From Citrobacter freundii ATCC 8090 = MTCC 1658 = NBRC 12681 (GTDB lineage: Bacteria; Pseudomonadota; Gammaproteobacteria; Enterobacterales; Enterobacteriaceae), in NCBI RefSeq assembly GCF_011064845.1, contig NZ_CP049015.1, forward strand, positions 3,410,001 to 3,474,000: 64,000 bases of DNA, written 5' to 3'. This document shows positions 1 to 8,048 of the stretch, in pieces (the first letter of the stretch is position 1; the number at the start of each line of letters is the position of its first letter). A program made the translations under genes and the position numbers. The notes under the pieces were generated by a model. The model saw only the letters and a list, made by a program, of their open reading frames with translations, was not told where the DNA came from and made no database searches.

Positions 1-76
1 AATTTTTTACATTTAGCCAAGCGGGGAGAAAAGAAAGTGGGAGCTAAGACACAGTGAATAATCACTGACAGTTACG

Positions 77-110
77 AAAAAGCCCTTGCTATCAGATAGC
101 AAGGGCTTTT
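77..110 (-). terminator. Bidirectional intrinsic terminator downstream of yfcZ
   Basis: A perfect 12-bp stem (81-92 with 96-107) closes a 3-base loop. It is flanked by A-run on the left and T-run on the right, so it can end transcription in either direction. It lies just past the yfcZ stop on the minus strand. Positions 1-76 hold no gene that I can support. Confidence 0.85.
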
Positions 111-121
111 GCAGAGGGGGA

Positions 122-406
122 TTAACGCAGGCCCAGCTGGAAAATCAGCGTTTCAGCTTCACAGGCAAAAACAAAGTCGATATCCAGACGCACACCTTCT
201 GACTCTTCAGTAAAGGTCGAAGTGATTTGGCAAGGCTCAGATTCCACGCCACGTGCCTTTTCAGTAAGAGCGGCCAGTGTTTCTTCTGCCTCTGCGCGAT
301 TCGCGAACACACGGCTGTAGGACGCGGTGCAATCGGAGTTGTCCATGATGGTGCCAACATCCATACAGCAGCAAACCGGGGTTTCATCAGCACTGCATTT
401 ACTCAT
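122..406 (-). CDS. yfcZ: YfcZ/YiiS family protein
   Basis: A 94-residue cytoplasmic protein matching E. coli YfcZ in length and sequence; its molecular role is not established. It opens MSKCSADETPVCCCMDVG with a cluster of cysteines at residues 4 and 11-13, a family hallmark that could bind metal, although this is inference. The start is set at 406 because AGAGGAA lies about 7 bases upstream; a longer reading from 430 has no such site. The gene is divergent from fadL, as in E. coli, and a strong hairpin terminator follows it. Confidence 0.9.
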   Translation of the reverse strand: MSKCSADETPVCCCMDVGTIMDNSDCTASYSRVFANRAEAEETLAALTEKARGVESEPCQITSTFTEESEGVRLDIDFVFACEAETLIFQLGLR

Positions 407-651
407 TGTAGATTTCCTCTGTATTCGCACCTGAGGTGCCAGATAAACGATGGGGATATTTTACGCTCCCATTATTCGCCTCTCCAGTCGTTAATTGTAC
501 GAAATGCGATAAGTGACCGAAATCACACTTAAAAATGATCTAAAACAAAAATCGCCCAAACAGGTGAGTGCGCACCTCCGCAATTTTGCCAGCTGGATCG
601 CGTTTCTCTGATCAAATTTGAAAATATTTATAAACATACTTGCAACATTCC

Positions 652-691
652 AGCTGGTCCGACCTATACTCACGCCACTGGTCTGATTTCT
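652..691 (+). promoter_or_regulatory. Two candidate FadR operators upstream of fadL
   Basis: Positions 652-667 read AGCTGGTCCGACCTAT, close to the FadR consensus (CTGGT, short spacer, ACC half). A second, weaker copy CACTGGTCTGATTTCT lies at 676-691. E. coli fadL carries two FadR sites in the same arrangement. A TATACT at 665-670 could be a -10 box overlapped by the first site. FadR is expected to repress fadL until long-chain acyl-CoA is present. The rest of 407-777 is the yfcZ/fadL divergent spacer with no gene. Confidence 0.7.
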
Positions 692-777
692 AAGTCGTAC
701 CTCAGACCCTACACTTCGCGCTCCTGTTACGGTATGTAACATTGTTTGTATAAAAATAAATCTATGAGGTTATGGTC

Positions 778-2109
778 ATGAGCCAGAAAACCCTGTTTAC
801 AAAGTCTGCTCTCGCAGTCGCAGTGGCAATTATCTCCACACAGGCCTGGTCTGCAGGCTTTCAGTTAAACGAATTTTCTTCCTCTGGCCTTGGCCGGGCA
901 TATTCGGGTGAAGGCGCAATTGCGGATGATGCAGGAAACGCCAGTCGTAACCCGGCACTGATTATGATGTTCGATCGCCCTACTTTTTCTGCGGGTGCAA
1001 TTTTCGTTGACCCGGATGTAGATATTTCCGGTCGCTCGCGTATTGGCAATGACGCCAGCCAGGATAATATCGCCCCAACAGCCTGGATACCGAACGTGCA
1101 TTTTGTTGCTCCGATTAACGATCAGTTTGGTTGGGGGGCCTCAGTCACCTCTAACTACGGCCTGGCTACGGAGTTTAACAATAATTACACAGCAGGCTCG
1201 ATGGGCGGAAAAACCGATTTGGAAACGCTCAATCTAAACCTGAGCGGTGCTTATCGCCTGAACAATCATTTTAGCTTCGGTCTCGGTTTAAACGCCATCT
1301 ATGCCAAAGCGAAGCTTGAACGCTATGCAGGCGATTTACCACAGCAGATCGTTGCAGGCTCCGGGGGTAGAATTCCTCCATCACTGGCTGCGCAATATCC
1401 GGCAGATACACAGATTGCGCGCTTGAAAGGTGACGAATGGGGCTTCGGTTGGAATGCTGGTCTTCTTTATGAAGTAGACAAAGATAACCGCTACGGTTTC
1501 ACCTACCGTTCTGAAGTAAAAATTGACTTCAACGGTGATTACCGCAGCAATCTGCCATCAATGGATCGTATTCCTGCGCAGTTGCGTCCAGTGTTCGCCA
1601 GCCTGCCAGCAGGAACCAACGGCAGTACGATCGATGGTTCACTTGATCTGAACCTGCCGGAAATGTGGGAGTTTTCAGGTTATAACCGCGTTGCACCACA
1701 GTGGGCGGTTCACTACAGCATGGCTTATACCAGCTGGAGTCAGTTCCAGGAGCTGAAAGCAAAAGGCAACAACGGCCAAACCTTGTTCTATAAAGAAGAA
1801 GGCTTCAAAGACTCCTATCGCATCGCGCTCGGTACTACTTATTACTATGATGATACCTGGACGTTCCGTACCGGTATCGCCTTTGATGATAGCCCGGTTC
1901 CGGCAAACCGTCGTTCCATCTCTATTCCGGATCAGGACCGCTTCTGGCTGAGCGCGGGCACAACCTACGCCTTTAATAAGGATGCATCGTTGGATGTTGG
2001 CATCTCTTATATGCACGGTCAGAAAGTAAAGTTCGAAGAAGGCCCATACTCCTTTGAATCTGAAGGGAAAGCCTGGTTGTACGGTATGAACTTGAACTAC
2101 GCATTCTGA
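778..2109 (+). CDS. fadL: Long-chain fatty acid outer membrane channel FadL
   Basis: FadL moves long-chain fatty acids across the outer membrane for beta-oxidation and is also a phage T2 receptor in E. coli. The 443-residue product has a signal peptide with cleavage near AWSA/GFQLN (around residues 25-26). The mature N-terminal [20 protein letters not shown] matches the FadL hatch region, and the protein ends in the aromatic YAF typical of outer-membrane beta-barrels. ATGs occur at 772 and 778; the GAGGT at 766-770 favours 778. The central extracellular loops (about residues 180-290) differ from E. coli in sequence and length, as expected of surface loops. Two FadR-like sites lie upstream and a strong terminator follows. 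Confidence 0.97.
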   Translation: MSQKTLFTKSALAVAVAIISTQAWSAGFQLNEFSSSGLGRAYSGEGAIADDAGNASRNPALIMMFDRPTFSAGAIFVDPDVDISGRSRIGNDASQDNIAPTAWIPNVHFVAPINDQFGWGASVTSNYGLATEFNNNYTAGSMGGKTDLETLNLNLSGAYRLNNHFSFGLGLNAIYAKAKLERYAGDLPQQIVAGSGGRIPPSLAAQYPADTQIARLKGDEWGFGWNAGLLYEVDKDNRYGFTYRSEVKIDFNGDYRSNLPSMDRIPAQLRPVFASLPAGTNGSTIDGSLDLNLPEMWEFSGYNRVAPQWAVHYSMAYTSWSQFQELKAKGNNGQTLFYKEEGFKDSYRIALGTTYYYDDTWTFRTGIAFDDSPVPANRRSISIPDQDRFWLSAGTTYAFNKDASLDVGISYMHGQKVKFEEGPYSFESEGKAWLYGMNLNYAF

Positions 2110-2123
2110 TTTTCTTCAGACGT

Positions 2124-2154
2124 AAAAAAGGTGAGCTTTTTAGCTCACCTTTTT
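2124..2154 (+). terminator. Bidirectional terminator between fadL and mlaA
   Basis: The stem AGGTGAGCT (2129-2137) pairs with AGCTCACCT (2142-2150) around a TTTT loop, with A-run and T-run flanks extending the stem. It serves fadL on the plus strand and mlaA, which converges on it, on the minus strand. Confidence 0.9.
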
Positions 2155-2168
2155 ATTTGCCCAATTCC

Positions 2169-2924
2169 TTACTCAGAATCGATCTCTTTTAAATCGTCCT
2201 GAATGTCTTTCGCGTTCGGGTTTTCTTCTGGTTTGAGTTTCCCACCATTCGCAATAAAGTCATGACGCTGGAAGTAAGCTTCACGCACCATAATGTAAGG
2301 ATCGGAAGACTGACGCAGCAGACCGTCAGAATCGAGCAATTGCGCGCGAGTTTCAATCCCTTCAACCGTCCATTTGCCTATCGACAACGGCCAGGTCAGC
2401 CAGGACAGTACCGGATACAGGGTATCGACCATATCGCCGCCGTCATCACGCAGTGTGAAACTACCGTAGAACGGAAGCTGCATATACGGCCCGTAACCCA
2501 CGTCATAGTGGCCTAACGTACTGCCAAAGCGGTGTGGTTCAACGCGCTGCAACTTCGGATTAGCCATACCTGCCACATCGATAAAGCCGCCCATACCTAA
2601 CAGGGTATTCAGGAAGAAACGGGTAAAGTGCACCATCCCCTGATAAGGATCGCCTTGCAGGAAATAGTTGACCATGACGGCCGGTTCTTCAAGGTTCCCC
2701 GTAAAGTTGCTTAAACCATTACGCGCCGGCTGCGGAACATAATCACGCCAGGCCACTGCTACCGGTCGAACAACATAGGGATCCAACACGTTAAAGTTGA
2801 AGTTGTACATGGTACGGTTGAACCCTTCAAATGGGTCCGAACGCCCCTGCTGTTCAGTACCGGAGCTCGCACACCCCACCAAAAGTGTGGTTCCCAGCGC
2901 AAGCGCCGACAGGCGAAGCTTCAT
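2169..2924 (-). CDS. mlaA: Outer membrane lipid asymmetry lipoprotein MlaA (VacJ)
   Basis: MlaA sits in the outer membrane and removes phospholipids that stray into the outer leaflet, handing them to MlaC for return to the inner membrane. The 251-residue precursor has a lipoprotein signal MKLRLSALALGTTLLVGC with the lipobox cysteine at residue 18. Alanine follows it, so there is no inner-membrane retention signal. The mature domain DPFEGFNRTMYNFNFNVLDP is the diagnostic VacJ start. The start at 2924 is preceded by GGGAG; a longer reading from 3020 has no lipoprotein signal at its N-terminus. It is a single gene converging on fadL; 2925-3212 is its upstream spacer. Confidence 0.96.
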   Translation of the reverse strand: MKLRLSALALGTTLLVGCASSGTEQQGRSDPFEGFNRTMYNFNFNVLDPYVVRPVAVAWRDYVPQPARNGLSNFTGNLEEPAVMVNYFLQGDPYQGMVHFTRFFLNTLLGMGGFIDVAGMANPKLQRVEPHRFGSTLGHYDVGYGPYMQLPFYGSFTLRDDGGDMVDTLYPVLSWLTWPLSIGKWTVEGIETRAQLLDSDGLLRQSSDPYIMVREAYFQRHDFIANGGKLKPEENPNAKDIQDDLKEIDSE

Positions 2925-3212
2925 AAGTATCTCCCTGTGTTTTATGGCTATCGCTGATTGCCATCCATGACGGAACGATGACGTATCCGCCTGTTTAGAT
3001 GTGAGCGATTGTAACAGCACGTCAAATGATGTCTATATACCCTGTCTTACTGATTTGATCATAGCCTGGTAATACGCACTCCGCGGCGGTTCTATTCTAA
3101 CTAACCCGATAAAAACAAACGTTACCATTTTTGCTATCTCAGACTTTCTCCCGCTGATTTTCAGAGAAAAGCCGCTACGCTTTAGCAATACGTGCTTATT
3201 CAGGATTCGGCC

Positions 3213-4154
3213 ATGAATGACATCAAGAAAGATAAGATTGATCGACACAGCGACGAACTCGAAGTGGAAAGCGATGAAAAACTAACAGGGAAAAAGATAG
3301 AGCTTGATGAGGACAGACTCCCCTCCCGCGCCATGGCGATCCATGAACATATTCGCCAGGATGGGGAGAAAGAGATGGAGCGCGACGCAATGGCCCTGCT
3401 GTGGTCAGCCATCGCAGCCGGACTGTCGATGGGCGCCTCGCTACTGGCTAAAGGGATTTTTCACGTACAGCTGGAAGGTGTGCCAGGGGGATTTTTACTC
3501 GAGAACCTCGGTTATACCTTCGGCTTTATTATTGTCATTATGGCCCGCCAACAACTCTTTACCGAAAATACCGTCACCGCCGTACTGCCGGTGATGCAAA
3601 ACCCTACCCTCGGCAATTTTGGCCTGTTGATGCGCCTGTGGAGCGTGGTACTGCTGGGTAATATTATTGGCACCGGGGTTGCAGCATGGGCGTTTGAACA
3701 TATGCCGATTTTTGATGAAGAGACCCGCGATGCTTTCGTCAAAATTGGCATGGATGTGATGAAAAACTCTCCTGTGGAGATGTTTTCCAACGCCATCATT
3801 TCTGGCTGGTTAATTGCCACGATGGTGTGGATGTTCCCCGCCGCCGGAGCGGCAAAAATTGTGGTCATTATTCTGATGACCTGGCTGATTGCGTTAGGCG
3901 ATACCACGCATATCGTCGTTGGCTCGGTGGAAATTCTCTATCTGGTCTTTAATGGCACGCTGCACTGGAGTGATTTTTTCTGGCCCTTTGCGCTACCAAC
4001 GCTCGCCGGGAATATCTGTGGCGGAACGTTTATTTTCGCGCTGATGAGCCATGCGCAGATCCGCAATGATATGAGCAACAAACGCAAGGAAGAAGCCCGG
4101 TTACAAGCAAAGCGTGATGAGCAAACGCAGAAAAACCAGAAAAAACAGGCCTGA
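3213..4154 (+). CDS. yfdC: Formate/nitrite-transporter-family inner membrane protein YfdC
   Basis: A 313-residue member of the FocA/NirC channel family, very similar to E. coli YfdC; its substrate is unknown. An acidic, charged N-terminal tail of about 60 residues precedes six hydrophobic segments (starting around LLWSAIAAGLSMGASLLAKG). The C-terminus is a lysine- and glutamine-rich tail. I chose 3213 because AGGA lies about 7 bases upstream and the product then begins like its E. coli counterpart. A start at 3192 would add seven residues without a ribosome site. It is followed by the tRNA-Arg promoter. Confidence 0.92.
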   Translation: MNDIKKDKIDRHSDELEVESDEKLTGKKIELDEDRLPSRAMAIHEHIRQDGEKEMERDAMALLWSAIAAGLSMGASLLAKGIFHVQLEGVPGGFLLENLGYTFGFIIVIMARQQLFTENTVTAVLPVMQNPTLGNFGLLMRLWSVVLLGNIIGTGVAAWAFEHMPIFDEETRDAFVKIGMDVMKNSPVEMFSNAIISGWLIATMVWMFPAAGAAKIVVIILMTWLIALGDTTHIVVGSVEILYLVFNGTLHWSDFFWPFALPTLAGNICGGTFIFALMSHAQIRNDMSNKRKEEARLQAKRDEQTQKNQKKQA

Positions 4155-4189
4155 ATGGTGACTGTTTGAGCAGTCGGGCGGCCTGAGAC

Positions 4190-4218
4190 TTACCGTTGTG
4201 AGTAAAAAACGCTATACT
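4190..4218 (+). promoter_or_regulatory. Promoter of tRNA-Arg
   Basis: TTACCG (4190-4195) and TATACT (4213-4218) are separated by 17 bases and followed by a GC-rich stretch 12 bases before the mature tRNA start. This is the layout expected of a stringently controlled tRNA promoter. Confidence 0.65.
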
Positions 4219-4229
4219 CGTGCCGCTTC

Positions 4230-4304
4230 GTCCCCTTAGTTAAATGGATATAACGAGCCCCTCCTAAGGGCTAGTTGCAGGTTCGATTCCTGCAGGGGAC
4301 ACCA
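4230..4304 (+). tRNA. argW: tRNA-Arg (anticodon CCU)
   Basis: A 75-base tRNA with encoded CCA. The anticodon stem AGCCC/GGGCT (from 4256) closes the loop CTCCTAA, giving anticodon CCU at 4263-4265. The T arm reads GGTTCGATTCC. In E. coli the same tRNA beside yfdC is argW, a well-known integration site for prophages. Here no integrase follows, but an accessory gene does, and I found no second copy of the tRNA 3' end downstream. Confidence 0.97.
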
Positions 4305-4327
4305 TATATACTTCTCATGTTCATCCA

Positions 4328-4999
4328 TTAATTAGCCAGGCGATAAAACGGCACATTCCTCACTGTTGCAGTAAGATTGTCGGACACCATTGTCTGCTTG
4401 GTAGCTATCCGCATCCCTGCTTTTCTCAGCCTCAACACATCAGCGGCAATACGCTGGCTGCCAAACCAGAAAAGCCCGTCCAGCGCAGTGACATCAAGGC
4501 CTGATTCAAGTGCCAGCTTCAGACGTTCGCGTGGTGCTTTTACTGTTTTAGCAATCTGCTGATACGGCGCTTCGCTTGAACCTGCAGGACTAATGCGCCG
4601 GATTCGATGCGACAGGCGGTACTGAAATTCATCCGGTATCCCACCGAGACTCGCTTTCAGGCTGTAAACACAACCAAAGCGTTTGCCGTTAAAGATGACG
4701 TTTTTCTGACTAAGCTGCAGCTCTTCACGCACGCTGGCAATCAGTTGCGGGGTACGGAGTAATAACAGGCGGAAAGGCAACTCAAAACTGGTCACGTAGT
4801 CCACATTCAATAAAGCAATACGCAGACGCTCTTGCGGTCCCGCCTTCAATTCGCGACATTCAGTAATAACATCAGCCCACTGGCCGGTAAGGCGGGAGCT
4901 CTCAGTCGCCTCAGTAAAGCTGTATTTTTCAGTCTCATAATCAATACGTTCAGTCACACGGAATTCCCTTCTGGCCACATCTCGGTATCGGTTGTTCAC
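4328..4999 (-). CDS. Uncharacterised protein with two winged-helix-like repeats
   Basis: I do not recognise a named family for the whole 223-residue protein. Two stretches look like copies of one another: about residues 53-115 (ERLRIALLNVDYVTSFELPF...) and 154-221 (ERLKLALESGLDVTALDGLF...). The second ends FGSQRIAADVLRLRKAGMRI, which resembles the small phage/plasmid helix-turn-helix domains in which a recognition helix RxAADxxxLRKxG is followed by a wing. A DNA-binding role is inferred. The start is GTG at 4999 with a poor ribosome site, and the only other methionine choices are far inside. It stands alone between a tRNA and a chemoreceptor gene on the same strand. It may be cargo or a remnant of an element once inserted at the tRNA. 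Confidence 0.6.
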   Translation of the reverse strand: MNNRYRDVARREFRVTERIDYETEKYSFTEATESSRLTGQWADVITECRELKAGPQERLRIALLNVDYVTSFELPFRLLLLRTPQLIASVREELQLSQKNVIFNGKRFGCVYSLKASLGGIPDEFQYRLSHRIRRISPAGSSEAPYQQIAKTVKAPRERLKLALESGLDVTALDGLFWFGSQRIAADVLRLRKAGMRIATKQTMVSDNLTATVRNVPFYRLAN

Positions 5000-5131
5000 T
5001 TTACCAGCGACAAGATTGCTATGTCAGGAATCTTTGCTTAACCCGCCCAATATTTGCTTCATACCATCACACTAAGATGACGACAACTGACCGATCCGGC
5101 GCGTTTACCGGATCGGTACAGCGGCGTCATG

Positions 5132-7030
5132 TCAGACAACAAAACGATTGACCAGCCCCTTCATGGTGACCGACAGATTGTCCAGCCGCTGGCTGTCGCT
5201 CGCGGCCTGAGAAACCAGCGCCGCATTTTGCTGCGTAACCTGCTCCATCGGTCGCAGAGCCTGGTTTATCTGGGTTACCCCTTGCGACTGTTCCGTCGCC
5301 ACACGCGCGATATCCGCAATATATTGCTTCATACTGGTGGTATTGTCCGCTGCCGCTTCCAGCGCGGTAGCGGACGCCGTGACCCGCTCAACGCCCTCAC
5401 TAATTTTAACCATGTTCTGCGCAACCAGCTCGCGGATCTGGTTAGCTTCTTTGGCGCAACGCTGCGAAAGATTCCGCACTTCACTGGCCACAACCGCAAA
5501 CCCCCTGCCCATCTCTCCTGCCCGCGCAGCTTCCACTGCCGCATTCAGCGCCAGTAAGTTAGTCTGAAACGAGATATCATCAATTGAGGTCACAATATTC
5601 GATATTTTCTCACTGGAAGCGCGAATATCCCCCATACTCTGGTTCGCCGCAGTGGCAACGTTACTGGCCTGTCGGACCTCTTTTTCCAGCCTGATTGTCA
5701 GATGCTCCGCTTCGCGGGCATTATCCGCTGTTTGCGTAATCGCAGTTGATAGCTGCTCCATACTGGCCACGGCTTGTACTATTGATGCAGCCTGTTCATC
5801 TGTACGTTGAGCCAAATCCTGATTTCCCACCGTAATACTGCTGCTGGCATCGGACAAAACCACGGCGCCTTGTTTAATCTCCTGTACGATATGCTGAATA
5901 CTTTCCAGCATCGTGTTATAGGCACGATTAAGTGAGGAAAGCTCATCTTTACCCGGCGTCGCCAGACGTTGAGTCAGATCGCCATTCATCCCCGCAATCT
6001 TGCGCAGCGTGTCGCTGAATTGTCGATGCATATTGATTGCGATGGCTCCAGCGAAGGTCAATGATGCCAGTAGCGCTAACAAGCTGACGACCATATATAT
6101 TTGCCAGTTTTTTCGTGCATCCTGCGCGAGTTTTTCTGCATTCGCCAACAGAAAATTCGCCGTCACATTTTCTATCTGCCGCATCACTTCAATACGCTGA
6201 GTTTGTACTTTGAACCAGGTAGTAGGATCGACACCAAATCCACCGTTCTCGACATGATTAAACGCGGTTTCACGAAATGAGAGGGCTTTTGACGCTTCTG
6301 CAGATTGTAAGCGATTTTTCAACATGGCCGCCTGTTCAGGCGAGCTCAGGCGCAACGATTGTGCCAGCCAGACGTTCTGTTTACTGACGACATCACTGAG
6401 CTGATGTAACTGTCCGTCGGCGAAATGACCGGAGGAAAAGATATTTGATAACAGTGCCCGTTCAATACCCGCTTGTTCTTTCAAATTCAGCAGATTGTAG
6501 TAGGCGGCGAATGCGTTTGCCATTTCGCCAGAATCCGTCAACTGCCCCAACTTACCGACAAAACTCAGCACATCAGCAATGACGTTGGTGTAAAACTTGA
6601 CCACATCTGCGGCTGGAAGCCCCAACTGCGTGACATTTTCCCGGATGGTGGCGAGCGAAAGAATGTTTTTCTTAAACGCAGCGACAGAGGTAGCAACATC
6701 CCCTTCCGGTAATGCAGTATCGGACAACGAGCGCACGAATACCTCGATCTCGCGATCGGTCAAAGCCCGCTGTGCGTTTAACTCATCTTTGAACGTAGTC
6801 CCTGCAGCCCCCAGAAATCCGACACTCATTCCCCGTTCTTTTTGCAGTTCATGCACCACATTTCCAGCACTGCGTGCGAGCGCTGTCAGTTGGGCAATAT
6901 TCTCCATCTGCCGTTCTGTCTCAATACGCGTCAATATTCCTGAACCTGCAAACCAACACAACGCCAGTAATAGTGGTTGTAGCGCGATTATTAACTTCAT
7001 TTTCATCGGCATTCGATAAACCCACCACAT
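5132..7030 (-). CDS. Methyl-accepting chemotaxis protein with a NIT sensor domain
   Basis: A 632-residue inner-membrane chemoreceptor that would signal to CheA/CheW. Visible order: TM1 (about 12-33); a periplasmic domain of about 50-300 that starts [14 protein letters not shown], the signature of the NIT (nitrate/nitrite sensing) fold; TM2 (about 310-333); HAMP; and the methylation and signalling helices with hairpin tip [20 protein letters not shown]. It ends in NRFVV and has no NWETF-type tether for CheR/CheB. The start is placed at 7030 ([10 protein letters not shown]) because GGAGGG lies 8 bases upstream. The sigma-28 promoter at 7066-7092 would start RNA near 7058, too late for the ATG at 7060. 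The ligand is unknown; nitrate or nitrite is only suggested by the fold. Confidence 0.92.
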   Translation of the reverse strand: MWWVYRMPMKMKLIIALQPLLLALCWFAGSGILTRIETERQMENIAQLTALARSAGNVVHELQKERGMSVGFLGAAGTTFKDELNAQRALTDREIEVFVRSLSDTALPEGDVATSVAAFKKNILSLATIRENVTQLGLPAADVVKFYTNVIADVLSFVGKLGQLTDSGEMANAFAAYYNLLNLKEQAGIERALLSNIFSSGHFADGQLHQLSDVVSKQNVWLAQSLRLSSPEQAAMLKNRLQSAEASKALSFRETAFNHVENGGFGVDPTTWFKVQTQRIEVMRQIENVTANFLLANAEKLAQDARKNWQIYMVVSLLALLASLTFAGAIAINMHRQFSDTLRKIAGMNGDLTQRLATPGKDELSSLNRAYNTMLESIQHIVQEIKQGAVVLSDASSSITVGNQDLAQRTDEQAASIVQAVASMEQLSTAITQTADNAREAEHLTIRLEKEVRQASNVATAANQSMGDIRASSEKISNIVTSIDDISFQTNLLALNAAVEAARAGEMGRGFAVVASEVRNLSQRCAKEANQIRELVAQNMVKISEGVERVTASATALEAAADNTTSMKQYIADIARVATEQSQGVTQINQALRPMEQVTQQNAALVSQAASDSQRLDNLSVTMKGLVNRFVV

Positions 7031-7065
7031 GCCACTTCCCTCCATTGTCCATATTTTCATTATGG

Positions 7066-7092
7066 TTATCGGCGTAAAGAAGCGGCTCTTTA
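7066..7092 (-). promoter_or_regulatory. Sigma-28 (FliA) promoter of the chemoreceptor
   Basis: On the minus strand TAAA is followed by 15 bases and then GCCGATAA, an exact match to the core FliA consensus. It is placed so that transcription would begin about 28 bases before the GGAGGG-preceded start codon at 7030. This links the receptor to the flagellar class 3 regulon. Confidence 0.9.
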
Positions 7093-7252
7093 AATTTGAG
7101 CAATGGGCAACTGTTTGTTTTTTAGATTAAATATTTACCAGGATAACTCTATTTAATTACTTCAATCAGAATAAAACGCTGTCTAATCTGAATCTGCAAA
7201 CCTATGCTCCATCTTATTAACTTATTCGGCATATTATTTTTTATTAAAAAAA

Positions 7253-7339
7253 TCAGGTAATCATCAACTGATTCAGCAAGGGAGAGAGACTCAGGACAGT
7301 GATAGCAGCCGAGATAACAGCCGTGACTGCGGCCATCAT
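7253..7339 (-). CDS. Possible 28-residue membrane microprotein
   Basis: A short frame starting MMAAVTAVISAAITVLSLSP would make one hydrophobic helix with a few polar residues at its end. GGCGGGA lies about 8 bases before the ATG. It falls inside the 373-base gap between the chemoreceptor and the DUF2058 gene, which otherwise holds only promoters. There is no recognised homologue and the open frame could be chance. Confidence 0.2.
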   Translation of the reverse strand: MMAAVTAVISAAITVLSLSPLLNQLMIT

Positions 7340-7341
7340 TC

Positions 7342-7371
7342 TGGCATCCCGCCGAACGTTAAGGTTATAAT
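7342..7371 (+). promoter_or_regulatory. Candidate promoter for the DUF2058 gene
   Basis: A perfect TATAAT at 7366-7371 sits inside AAGG...CCTT symmetry, with a poor -35 (TGGCAT, 7342-7347, 18-base spacing). The start codon at 7404 lies 32 bases past the -10 box, giving a short leader. Confidence 0.5.
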
Positions 7372-7403
7372 CCTTACAACAATTTTTTGGATTAGAAGCG
7401 ACA

Positions 7404-7943
7404 ATGACAAAACTTACCCTACAAGAACAGATGCTTAAAGCGGGTCTGGTCAGCAGCAAAAAAATGGCGAAAGTGCAGAGAACGGCGAAAAAATCGCGCG
7501 TTCAGGCTCGTGAAGCCAGAGAAGCGGTTGAAGAGAATAAAAAAGCGCAGATCGAGCGTGATAAGCAACTCAGCGAACAACAGAAGCAGGCCACGTTGTC
7601 TAAAGAGTATAAAGCGCAGATCAAGCAACTAATTGAAATGAATAAAATCACCATTACCCGTGGCGATATTGGTTACAACTTTACTGACAATAATCTGATC
7701 AAAAAAGTCTATGTTGATAAGGTGACTCAGTCTCAGTTGATCAAGGGCCGTCTGGCTATTGCCCGTCTGACGGCTGAAAGTGGTAGCGAGAGCGAATACG
7801 CCATCATTCCGGCAGTCGTCGCCGACAAGATTGCCCAGCGCGATGCAAGCTATATCGTGCTTAATTGCGAACTGAGCCAGGAAGCTAAGGATGAAGACGA
7901 TCCGTATGCTGATTTTGTCATTCCTGATGATCTGATGTGGTAA
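7404..7943 (+). CDS. yaiL: DUF2058 family protein, YaiL-like
   Basis: A 179-residue, highly charged cytoplasmic protein that matches E. coli YaiL over its full length, from MTKLTLQEQMLKAGL to DDPYADF...PDDLMW. Residues 15-85 are a lysine-, arginine- and glutamine-rich helical region, and the C-terminal half is the compact DUF2058 domain. The function is unknown. In E. coli yaiL lies elsewhere on the chromosome, so this is either the relocated gene or a second copy; the window cannot tell. The gene is transcribed away from the chemoreceptor and converges on pgtA. Confidence 0.85.
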   Translation: MTKLTLQEQMLKAGLVSSKKMAKVQRTAKKSRVQAREAREAVEENKKAQIERDKQLSEQQKQATLSKEYKAQIKQLIEMNKITITRGDIGYNFTDNNLIKKVYVDKVTQSQLIKGRLAIARLTAESGSESEYAIIPAVVADKIAQRDASYIVLNCELSQEAKDEDDPYADFVIPDDLMW

Positions 7944-8048
7944 GCAAAACCCCTCAATAATCACCCGGAATTTCGTCACATATTTCGGTGAACGCTCACG
8001 CTGCCACCGAAATACTGTCAACGTCTCTTCATCCCCACATTCCGCCTG

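Noticed and set aside
5090..5117. 10-bp inverted repeat after the chemoreceptor gene as an intrinsic terminator
   Set aside because: ACCGATCCGG/CCGGATCGGT is perfect but has no T-run on either side, so it is not called a terminator; it could still be a weak or Rho-linked stop.
4305..5131. Prophage or integrative element at argW
   Set aside because: No integrase, no repeated tRNA end and only one accessory gene were found, so a complete element cannot be claimed.
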